Source: Phycisphaerae bacterium (GTDB taxonomy: Bacteria; Planctomycetota; Phycisphaerae; UBA1845). From it: a stretch of 64,000 nucleotides of DNA. A program made the position numbers and the translations under genes. Below, one piece after another: positions 10,601-18,800 of the stretch. The DNA is taken from contig JABWBH010000005.1 of assembly GCA_013360585.1 (NCBI GenBank), forward strand, positions 62,001 to 126,000, read 5' to 3'. Every line of letters starts with the position of its first letter. Positions within the stretch are counted from its first letter, which is position 1. The notes under the pieces are model-generated. The model was not told the DNA's origin. It did no database searches and saw nothing but the letters and a program-made list of their open reading frames with translations.

Positions 10601-11508
10601 CCGTCAGCGCCGATCGTTGTGACCCGGCTTAGCAGCGACCAGTGCGGGTGCGCCGCATACGCCAGCTCGTAACGCCGGATCAGTTCGCCGTCATACTGAA
10701 CGTCAACCCGCGACAGCCGCTTCGACGTGCGCACCGGGAAACCGGACCGGTAATCCACGAAAACGTCAGACCGGTCCTCGTACATGAAATGCACCCGGTA
10801 GCGGTGCGCCCAGGGTGGCGGGCCCGGTGCGTACTCGATCTCGCTGAGGTAGATCCGCCGGTCGTTCGCGTTCGGCAGGACGTAGCGGTACTCGACGACG
10901 TTGCCGTGCGGGTCGGTCTGACGTTCGAGGCGCCACGCGTAGACCTGCGTCCCGTCGGCGCTGGTCAGACGCCCCTGCGGCGTGACGCCGAACTCAAGAC
11001 GCACGCCGTCCTTTGTATGCGCCTCCCAGTGCGACCCGGTGAAGCGGTAGCGAACGTAAAGCCGCTCAACCTTCGCCAGCCAGTAACCGTTTTGAAGCGG
11101 AACGAGCTCCTCCCCGTCCATCCCGAGGAACCGATCCGGAATGTCTTCGCCGTCGGGGAATTGTCCGTAACGCGGCAGACCCTCGTCCACCTGGCGCCGC
11201 ACGCTCCCCGGCTCGAACGACCAGCCCATCCCGGCCTCGCCGAACCCGTCGCCGCCGTCGTAACGCAAGGTCAGCGTCGGCGTCAGTCCCGCAACGCCGC
11301 GGGGCAGCATCAACGCGACGGAATGCTGCGCCGTGCCCGAATTGAGGATCGGTTGAAAGGCGTCGCCCAGCCCTTCAAGAGAGCCTGGACCGGCGGGGCG
11401 GGAGATCGCCTGCGCAGAGACGCCGTTTTTGTCGGTCGGAGTTGCGACAGCGCTCGGCGCCCGCAGGGCGGCATACGCCAGCAACAACACGATCAGGCTG
11501 CGCGACAT
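4675..11508 (-). CDS. Secreted SpvB/VCBS/Rhs-repeat protein with C-terminal metzincin-type protease domain
   Basis: 2277 aa. Signal peptide about 1-23. An SpvB-like N-terminus (GLTPTLTLRYDGGDGFGEAG, then GMGWS) covers about 40-330. Five D-x-D/N-G-D VCBS/FG-GAP calcium-type repeats (for example LTDLDADGLPDLL, LEDITGDGLADLV) cover about 340-660. A TcdB-middle-like stretch and many YD repeats follow. An inserted double GWN module (about 1733-1908) interrupts the Rhs core (YFYHADHLGSASF to FITPDPMF, ending near 1993). The remaining 280 residues carry HEVLHGFGLQH at 2188-2198, a full HExxHxxGxxH zinc motif, then PDILGYG as a possible Met-turn with Leu. The order resembles a TcB-TcC fusion or a polymorphic toxin. 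It starts 31 bp after its upstream neighbour. No immunity gene is evident downstream, where tRNA-Phe lies. Confidence 0.9.
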   Translation of the reverse strand: MSRSLIVLLLAYAALRAPSAVATPTDKNGVSAQAISRPAGPGSLEGLGDAFQPILNSGTAQHSVALMLPRGVAGLTPTLTLRYDGGDGFGEAGMGWSFEPGSVRRQVDEGLPRYGQFPDGEDIPDRFLGMDGEELVPLQNGYWLAKVERLYVRYRFTGSHWEAHTKDGVRLEFGVTPQGRLTSADGTQVYAWRLERQTDPHGNVVEYRYVLPNANDRRIYLSEIEYAPGPPPWAHRYRVHFMYEDRSDVFVDYRSGFPVRTSKRLSRVDVQYDGELIRRYELAYAAHPHWSLLSRVTTIGADGVSALPSTTFEYSAFRSGDGSAPISAAGAVIETRGEPSEALDSEHTELTDLDADGLPDLLVTGTGHTGYLNRGLRREGDAAWIEFEGPIPVEAQEPRALTYDLASPKVHLADMTGDGVADLVTAGSDDEVEYFASTGRVGWSAGRRMFAGHRPPPAPFGIGNRNVRMSDLSLNKRIDVLQSDNGALLAWYNQGDGTYTGPILTDAPRDGSRPVEFSDPGVFLVDVNGDRVPDVAKITPAGVLWWPGSGYARFSARREMRLPDRALDDRPGGNLERARLEDITGDGLADLVVERARGDELWFWQNLGDDRLDTSRVVIDLPVTPGATAHWADLNGSGTTDLIYADSSLPSSRLMCVDLGELIGGTSHANLLTLIDNGYGRKTKIAYRTTCELAVEAGLAGNPWTMHAPFPVHVVAETRTAIGLDLDGYLDEGSDGDEYVTHFVYRDAYYDPVEHQFRGFAFVKQINLGDERFGGSDAPTQVLRHAFHTGAPDGVDNDGDGEVDEEGDLWTGREEEPLKGVQIWSESTALPDDPLRDGGFADDAAVFERTLATWRIRDLCRADGGALVDLLGDGYRAADGYRRDVRQSAQTLTDRVLIEQGRALSRTIRVRADLSPLGNALFEWSEGDLANPDDDLHTAFEYALNEPAWIVDRVSRVVQSAGGPGGAFVSETRNFYDGASFVGLPLGEVGGRGVLHRTQALVSGGPVPPLTERSFAVGDPRDPDGVVDTFRQEVDAFGNPIVIRDANENDRRIVYDADFPVFPVQEVIVLGEGEPDLTIDAEYDRRFGVVKSLTDFNGQITRFTFDVFGRLVDELRPGDSGGRPTRRYIYELAAPISSIRTVLRDNVGGAPNVSVRAFFDGLGRPLGTFETGGPVMRDVTLYNARGLPRQSFMPYTGGSGTWSAPPPETPATTSRYDALGRVIETLSPPDADGARARATTVYLPLAVRQYDAEDNVGGSHADTPVTTYSDGLGRVTEVHELETLSQTDSGTFITRYRYALPAQLAEVEDAGGNVKYMRYDGLGRRLFINDLDRGHVTYTYDAVGNLLRREDALGQEIVYAYDAAGRLLSEDYLDDGHPLSAGRTPDVAYHYDAPHPDFPALARQRGKLSWVADLTGEEVLGYNAFGDLETVVKRIIQPDGSRRDYISRMLLDNLGRTVQMTFPDGGAVRYAYDARGLLVSVPGFVEQLTYAPSRRKETCLLSSGVITGYAYDPRQRLTHLATDAPGAVLQDLAYQYDQVSNILGVDDGRTDVPGDDPRNMTAAFTVDNLYRLTRASGMGFPAIRYDYDRLGNLALQTSDDADNDDVHLGQMRYGGSGGTSGRVGRAPGDPPGPHALTRTDNGERRRRFAYDDNGNLIDNDGDEYVYDFADRLGRVVIDGRDIRYLYDYAGRRVIKRIDGVQTSYIGDGAEVRDDRLIKYVFADESRRARVDGAMPAPPVAAQHVDLAPGWNLISFQVDPGSTDPEDILAGIDGLYRAVYAHDGAGYLIFVPGGQSNTLTSLRPGVGYWLDMITPAQLVLEGPVSNASLHVPANTPTLLGFPGLSNRALEDLLAQHPRITGLWAYAGATRTWTTFNPGAPTYVNSLAVVEPGRGYWIVSDEDLTLTAPAPGPVYFYHADHLGSASFVTDAAGVLVSEFYNDPYGRLRHVHHAGDPFDPFYQFIDKERDDESGLHYFGARHYHALTGRFITPDPMFAEGEPTTGVASPLENNLYAYALDNPVTRFDPDGHAAKHTIHYGDDGQVDYKIESTVYVYFDKSTDMYKWLHPRGKWDAKRAEQVARKLQKEFEKRVPRNTAHDWGTFSVKAKFKVVEKNPDALNPTPEDINQVTVLRFRRRTEDEKKAGLWGECSPNAGETCWFGEDPGRTADNANIYVDKKGNLKHAGSGHFHEVLHGFGLQHAVALNRDTNTWGPEGVPDILGYGRTEGSGKLTREVQTEFVRKVLERYGHQSQTLTGGHTWATGDIWSEDIQALYDAANP

Positions 11509-11539
11509 GATTGCGGTCTCCGCGCGGGGCGCGACACGA

Positions 11540-12223
11540 TCAAGGACAGGCGTAATCTTTCGCCTTGACGACCCCGCAGCCCCACGCCGCCGTCGCGGTT
11601 CCGCTTTCGCCGGGTGCGCGATCCTTGAACTTTTCCTTGGCTTTGCCGCGGGTGTTCAGAACTCCGGACTTGGCGTCACCCGTCGTCAGGTCGATCTGGT
11701 AAGCATCACCCGGCATGCCGCGCACCAGCTTGACCGTCAACGTGATTTTCCCGCGTTTCTCGACGCACTTCGCGGCGCCGATCTTCTCGTCGCCGGTGCA
11801 ACCCGAACTCGCTGACAGATCTCGCGCCTCGATCGCTCCGGCCTGCGTCAGCGGGTACGTTCCGGCTTCGAGCTCCGCGCCGTCCCGCGTTCGGATCAGA
11901 AGCGTCGCCGTCTGACCGACCAGGCCGGCGTCATCGCTTTGAGGCCGGCCGTCGGCGAGGGACTCAAGGCGCAGACGCAGCACGTAGTTGTCCCCCGCGC
12001 CGGGGAGGTCGCCTATCTGATAGGCCCCGATCGGATCGCGCACTCCTTCAATACGCGCAAGGACCGTCACACCGTCCCCCGCCCGGACCTGCACGCCGTT
12101 AATGAACGCCCGCCCGTGCAGCGTCGCCGGAGGTTCGGGAATGCCCGCGACCGCCGACAACGCCAGAGCCGCCGCCGGAACGAGTGCGACCCGAAACCGT
12201 GTCAGATACGACGTCGCCCGCAC
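11540..12223 (-). CDS. Secreted protein with Cys-containing C-terminal module shared with the 35.4 kb beta-helix protein
   Basis: 227 aa. The GTG start overlaps the TGA of the preceding gene (TGATG-type junction), suggesting translational coupling. Signal peptide about 1-27. The N-terminal half (HGRAFINGV..., YQIGDLPG, YVLRLRL) resembles the neighbouring gene at 12225-12785. The C-terminal about 90 residues start at CTGDEKIGAAKC and end WGCGVVKAKDYACP. The same pattern (CTGSERISATRC ... WGCG ... YDCP) ends the protein at 35385-36884. Function unknown. Probably extracytoplasmic and co-transcribed with the giant gene upstream and the Rhs gene downstream. Confidence 0.8.
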   Translation of the reverse strand: MRATSYLTRFRVALVPAAALALSAVAGIPEPPATLHGRAFINGVQVRAGDGVTVLARIEGVRDPIGAYQIGDLPGAGDNYVLRLRLESLADGRPQSDDAGLVGQTATLLIRTRDGAELEAGTYPLTQAGAIEARDLSASSGCTGDEKIGAAKCVEKRGKITLTVKLVRGMPGDAYQIDLTTGDAKSGVLNTRGKAKEKFKDRAPGESGTATAAWGCGVVKAKDYACP

Positions 12224-12224
12224 A

Positions 12225-12785
12225 TCAGCACCCCTTCCGGAACACGCGCCGCGACCGCAACAACCCCAGCCCGGCGAGCATCATCGCGAAGTTGGAAAAC
12301 CCCAGCGCCCCGCACAACCCGCCGCCGGCGCCGCATCCTTGCGACAACCCGCGCCCCGCGGTGCGTCCGTCCTCCAGCGCGCTTGAAGACACGCGCAAGT
12401 CAACCTGCGTCGCCTGCCCGCTTGACGGCAGCGTCGCCTCGGCCGCGAAGACCTCGACGCCCCCGGTCGGCTGCACATAAAGCCGCACGCTTTGTCCGGA
12501 TGCCGCGGATGAGACGCTCGGCGTCGTCCCGTCCGCGGAAAACGCCTGCGCCACGTGAAGCACGTAACGCGTACCGGTCGCGGGGACGTCGCCGAGGCGG
12601 TAAGCCGCAAGCGGTTCGGTGAACCCCTCCGCGCGAACGACGACGCCCAGTCCCGAGTCGATCCCGGCAGGTTCGCCGTCAACGTAAACCTGCCCGAAGA
12701 GGATCGCGTCCGGGCGGGGAATCTCTCCCTGCGCGACCACCGGCGAAATGATCAGCAAACCCAGCGTCAGCCCTTGTTTTCTCAT
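12225..12785 (-). CDS. Secreted protein with C-terminal membrane/sorting-like tail
   Basis: 186 aa from the ATG at 12785, which has ggagg about 8 bp upstream; longer in-frame starts lie inside the next gene. Signal peptide about 1-19. The N-terminal domain (LFGQVYVDGE, YRLGDVPATGTRYVLHV) parallels the following gene, so the two look like tandem paralogues. The C-terminus has a Gly/Cys-rich segment, a hydrophobic stretch FAMMLAGLGLL and a basic RSRRVFRKGC end. That is the layout of PEP-CTERM/MYXO-CTERM-type sorting tails, although no canonical PEP motif is visible. Function unknown. Confidence 0.78.
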   Translation of the reverse strand: MRKQGLTLGLLIISPVVAQGEIPRPDAILFGQVYVDGEPAGIDSGLGVVVRAEGFTEPLAAYRLGDVPATGTRYVLHVAQAFSADGTTPSVSSAASGQSVRLYVQPTGGVEVFAAEATLPSSGQATQVDLRVSSSALEDGRTAGRGLSQGCGAGGGLCGALGFSNFAMMLAGLGLLRSRRVFRKGC

Positions 12786-12865
12786 TGCATCAACCTCCGA
12801 ATCCTCACGAGTGCATCCGCCCCGCGCCGCGACGTAGTCTGATGTTCCGATCGCACCGCCGGTCC

Positions 12866-15800
12866 TCAATTGCCCGGGAAGCTCCCGCTGTAGCCGTATA
12901 ACTCGAGGGTCAGCTTGATGTCCCGGACGCCGCTTCCGAACTCGCCGTTGATGAGCAGATCGATCCCGGCGTCGGGATCCTCGCCCAGTAACTGCGACCC
13001 CGGGATGATCAGGTACCACTGCGAGTTCCAGATCGACCTTCCCGTCAGACGGTGGCTCAGGTCACACGCCGCTTCTGTCAGCGGACAGGCCGTGACCGTC
13101 GGAATGCGCCGTCGATGCACCATCGAAGCGGCGCCGCCGGTCAGCGTGTCCCAGGGCATCCAGTCCGGCGCGTGCAGATCGCTCTGACTGATCGGGAAGG
13201 GCACCGGCATCATCTGATCAAGCACCGCCCACTGCCGCAGCGACCCGTCCGTCGGAACACGCATGATGTCCGCCCCCGCCGGGATCAGATACACATGCAC
13301 CTCGCGGTTCAGCGGCGGCGAGGCGTAAGACTGGCTTAAGCCCACGTTGAACGACTGAATCTTGATCGCAAAGCGATCCGGCGGGAGGATCTCATCCCCG
13401 CTGGAGTTGTGCCCGAAGAGATTCAGCCCGGACGCCAGCGTCGTGCTGAAGGGGATCACGATCCCCGGCTCCGGCGTCTGCGCCGGCAGCAGCGGCTGAC
13501 AGAACTGACGGTACACCGGGAGAACGTTGATGTCCGCCACGACGTGGCTGGTCAGCGTCTGCCGCCACGCCGCATCGTAGGCCGTCGTGTTCGGCAGGCG
13601 GAATAACTCCCACCGCAGGCTGAACGTGCGCTGGAACGCGTCGCGGTTCGACAACCCCAGCTCGCGCCGCAACACCTCGAAGTTTGCCTGCATCTCCGCC
13701 AGCTTCCCCGCCAGCCCGTTGCCCACGTAAGGCTGACCGCCCTCGATCACGCCGAGACTGCGCTCCCGGGCGATGTCGTCGAGAAACCGCCGCCCGCCCA
13801 TCGCGTCGCCGCCCAGAAGATTCGTCTCGTAGTCGTACGCCTTCGCCGCCAGCAGCACATACCGCGCGGCCAGGTCGTACTGCGACCGGTACTTCTGCAG
13901 GGCGTCATTGCGGAACACGCGGAACGCCAGGTCGCGGTAGCGGTACTGCGTCACCTGATCCGCCGTCCGAGACCGGAACGCCGTCCGCTGCTCCAGCAGG
14001 CGGACGCCGCGCCCCACCGCCGACTGATACCGCCCCGTCGCCTGCTGGATCGCGTCCTGAAGCGTGTACAACTCGACGCGCAGCACCGACAGCTCCCGCA
14101 GCATCTGCTTGAGCAGCACGACCTGCTGGTGCTCCTGATAGGCGTCTTCGATGCCCGCCATCGCGATCTGCATCTCCTGTGGCAGCAACTGCTGCTCGCG
14201 CAGATACCCGTCGATCTTCCCTTCCTCGTTCTTCGCCTGATCCTGAAGGTATTCCGCCGCAAGATTTCCACCCTGAAGGACGGCCGCCCGCGCCAGCGAC
14301 GTGAGGTCGCCGCCCGCGGCAAGCCCCGCGATCAGCATCTTCGGAATCGCCTCGACGACCGCGTTGATCGAGAACTTCGTGATCTCCGCGGCGAGGCGGA
14401 AGTCCCGCGCCTTCCCGCGGGCCTCGTCCATCATCTGCCAGAGTTCCTTGTGACGGCCGAGGCTGCCCTGCATGACCGACAGGCTCGACTCATTGACGTT
14501 GAACAAGTGCTGCAGAAGGCGCCCCTGATCCTCGATATTCTCGATCTGCCGCTCAAAGCGCTCGACGGTCTGGAGATAACGCCCCAGCGTCTGAAGAATC
14601 TCGCCCCGCGCCACCTGGATCTCGCCCGGCTCGGGACGGTCGCCCCAGCTCTCGGGCTTGACCAGTCCGAGTCCGTCCGAATCCACGAGGAACTGAAGCG
14701 GGTATTCCCCCAGCCCCTCGAGTTGATCCCCCGCGTCACCGAGAATCGAAAAGTCCGGCCTCTCGAACACCACCAGCAGGGTGTGCGTCCTGCCGCGCTG
14801 GGTCCGCGTGTGATCGTCGCCGGTCAGGACAGCCGACTCGTCGGTGTAATCGAAGTGGAAGATGTCCGGACCGTCGTACCCGTCCGGGTACGCGCCGCCC
14901 ACCCCGATGTCCTCCGAATACGGACGACCGAAGATCTCGATCAGTCGCGCCTTGTAATCCAGTTCCGACTGCTCGACGAGATCCTCGAAATCGCCCAGAC
15001 TGTCCTGCATCGTGCGCAGACGCTGCGTGCTCTCGTTGGCGTAGTCGAACGCGGTCGCGGCGTTGTTCAGCGCCACCAGCGCGGACTGCGACCACTGATC
15101 GAAGTGCGTCACGCCCTCGGCCACGTCGCCCGGATCCAGCGAAAACGGCACGACGTTCGCCGCCAGTCCCAGCGGATTCAGCCCTGCGTCCGCCTGATCG
15201 AGGACGCCTTGAATCTCGCCGTATGACGCCGCGATCTCGCGCAGCTCGCGCACCGTCGTCCGGTCGATCTTCTGAATGCCCTCGTGGATCGTGTCCTCCG
15301 ACGGCAACAAAGCGTTGGCGACGATCCAGTCCAGGTACGCGCCCTGACCCGCGCGGCGCCCCCAGTCCGCAAGACCCCACGCCCGCGCCGCGTCATGCCG
15401 ATCCGGATAGCCCGCCTGCGCGTCGATCGGTTCGGACGACGCCAGCCGGCGGAACGTCAGCGACGTCAACGCCGCTCCCGTCCGCACCCGCGCCGCCGCC
15501 GCCGCCGCCAGCTTCCGCTCGTACATGAACCCGACCGGAACCGGCTGACCGTGGACCAGCACGTCCTCCGTCGTCACGATCCAGTCAAAGATCGGGTGCG
15601 TCAGCAGAACGTAGAACTTCCGCGTCGCCGTCAGGTAGTACCCCCAGGCGTCGCCGTGACCCTGCGGATATGTCCGCACGGCCTGCTCGACATCGAGCAT
15701 CTGATAATTGTTCGCGTACGCGACCTGTCCGTTGCCGCTGGTGAAGTTCCAGGGCAGACGGTTGTCCACCGTGGCGATCATCACGCCGTCCGCGTCATAA

Positions 15801-18800
15801 TCCGGATCGCGCGTCTGACTGCGACCCCGCAGCAGCGCCAGCTCCTCCTCCAACAGCGAGGCGACCTGCTCCTCGAAGCAGAACACCGCATGCGGGTCGT
15901 AGCTGGCGGGCTCGAGATTCTGATCGGCGAACGTCCCCACCGTCGGATCCATCGCGTCCGCGAACGCCTCGTTCCCGAGGAGCATATTGAGTTCGGAAAT
16001 CTTGCCGCTGACCAGCAGCAGTGCCTGCGTCACGCCGTCGGTCGTCAGGCCCTGGTCGATGCTGAACGACCGCGCCCGACGCAGCACCGTCTCGTAAAGC
16101 TCGATCAGCCCCACCTGGTCGATGTTGTCCGGCGAGCAATTCAGCGGCACCGGGTCGACAAAGCGTTTCCCGGCCTGACGGATCATGTCCACGTAGGTCG
16201 CCGCGTCGTTGAGGTGAAACTCCTCGACGCGCTGGTCGAAGGCGTTCAGCCCGCGGATCACACGCTTGATCCAGCCCTCCGCCAGTTGCACCGATGTCCA
16301 CGGGCTGATCTGCGTGTTTTGCCCGCCGAGGTTGTCCGCCCAGTCGTCGTACGCCCCGCCTTGGTCCTCGTTGCAGTCGCCGGTCTCGCGGCATCCGCAA
16401 CCGGGGTAACCGCGGTAACGCACGCGCCAGTACGTGTCCTGAAGCGTAAAGAGCGACGCCCCCTCGATCAGCACCTCTCGCAGCCCCGCGCCGTTCTCGT
16501 ACCCGCTCGGCGGGTTGTAATCATTCCACGTCGCCAGTTCGGGCGCCGTCGAGTCATAATCCAGCGACCACTGCCACTGATAATAAAGCCTTTCAGGTTC
16601 GCCCCCCGCGTCGCCGGAGAACTGGAGGATCAGCTTCTCGCTCAGCGGGCACTTCGGCTGCACGACGTTGATCCGACCTTGATCCGGCGGACACTCGACG
16701 CGCCAGACCTCGACGCTGACGGGCAGCCCCGCGTCCACGCATTCCTGATCGTTCTGGAACGCGAACGTGACCCAGCCCTCGGAGACATTCTCATGCGCCA
16801 GCGAGATGAACTTGCTGGCGCCGGCGTTGACAAATCCCGGCGCAAGCTGCTCGCGCGACAACGTGTGAAGCTCGTTCACGGCGTCGCACCAGTGATTGAC
16901 GCTCTCGCAGTTCGCATCCAGAAGAAGGAGAAACTCCCGGTCCCGCTCGGTCATCACCCCGCGGAACACGATCCGGCTTTCCGCGAAATCGTAGAACACG
17001 CGGTCCGGCCACTCTCCACCGCCGCCGATCTCCCCGGAATACAGATGCGGCGGAAGCGCGAGCAGGTCCACATCCAGGAAGGGGTAGTCCACGCCCACCT
17101 CGCGCCGCGGATCCAGCACACGCACCGCCGGCGTATCCGACCGGATCCACGTCGAGTCATGCAGAATCTCGATCGCTCCGCATTGTCCGCTCTGATCGAA
17201 GCTCGCCCCGACGTGACGCAGCGGCGCGCAGGGGAAATCCTCCGGATACGTGCAGTCCGGCTCACCGTTTTGATCGAGGTCTTTACCGTCGATCGGAGGC
17301 CAACTCGGGTCATAAGCCACCGGCCAGGGGTCCGCGCCGTTGCCGCCGAATCCCCCCGGACCCCACGTCAGCCACGGCTGACAGCCGTAATCCGCCGCCC
17401 AGTTCTCCCAGATGAAGATTTCGGCCACGCTGTTCCGCGACTGACCGTCGTCCGTCGTATCTTCGATCGCCCAGATGCCGCCCTTGCGATCCACCCACAG
17501 CGCTTCTCCCGTCACCGCCTCGACGTAGGTCAGCGGTTGCGGCGGGTTTTGATCGTCCTTACAGACCGCCGCCCCGAAATTCACCGGAAACAGCGGGTCG
17601 ATCGGCAGGCCCGCGACGACGTCGAAGTCGATCTCGCACACGCAGTCCTTGTCGCTGTCGCAGTCGTCCCCCTCGCTCCACCCGCCGAAACACTTGCCGT
17701 CGTCGCCGCACCCGCACTCGGTGTCGAGCGCGCGGTAATCCGTGTAATAAAAATCATCCTGACCCGACTCGGCGAGCACGCTGTGAACGCCCATCTTCCA
17801 GCGTGATTCCGGATGATCCGGGTGCGGATATTGCACCAGCACCCACGGATGCCCCGTCTGCACGCGCCACGGGTTGTCATTGCGCACCGCCCAGACCCGC
17901 AGCTTCCCGCCGACCGGCAGCAGGATTGCGTGCTCATCGTTCGGGTTCCAGCCCGGGGTCGTAGACTCGCCGTGTCCGCTCTGGGCGTTGAACGTGCCGA
18001 CGTTGTAGATGCGCGATCCCGGCGGGTAACCCTCCGGGTCGTCGGGGTATCCGTCGGCGCCGCGCCGCGATGCGATCACGATCCGCCCGTCGTCCTGAAG
18101 CCAGTCGGCGTCGTACGTCACCACCTTGTTCGGCCAGAACAGTCCGTCCACGTACGCGCTCTCGCGCATCCACCACGCTTCGAGCAGCCCGTGCTCGGCC
18201 GACGTGTTCACCGGGAAAATCTGCCCCGTCTGCGCGAGGATCTCGGCGGCATGAGGGCTGTCCGCCTGATTCCGGCGCAGGTAGAGGAACCCGAAGGAGA
18301 AAGTTCGCGCCTCGTCGTCGAAGTAGTCTTCGCAGTCGCCGGCGCATCCGCAATTGTTCCCCACGCAGTCGAGCTGCGTCCCGATCGGCCAGGCGACGGC
18401 CGTGTCCTGCGCCGCCAGCACCTTCGGATGCGTACGATCGTACGACTCGATCACCTCGAAGAAGACCTCGTCGCCGCAGTTCGACACTTCGTCCGGTTGA
18501 CGATCGATGCGCAGGACCGTGTAACCGGGCTTCCGCGCTGCGAAGAATCCGTTGGTGAAGTGTGACAGCGGTGGCTCGCCCCCGGTGAATCCCTGCTGAT
18601 ACAGGATCTCCGCGCTGCAGTAGAGGTCCGCCTGCCGCAGGTCCACGAGCGAGCCTGCGGGGATCTCCCCGCGCTCCGCCGCGACGTCGATCACGTGAAG
18701 CTGCGGATCGAGCGGCCAGTCCGTCGTGTACCGCAGGACCGCCGACGGCCAGCAGTTCGCAATCCCCGTCTCCACGTACCAGCCTACGATGAACGCTAAC

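Noticed and set aside
15284..17806. 840-codon plus-strand open frame opposite the 2914-aa gene
   Set aside because: Arg/Val/His-rich antisense translation with no domain; the minus-strand protein has coherent motifs.
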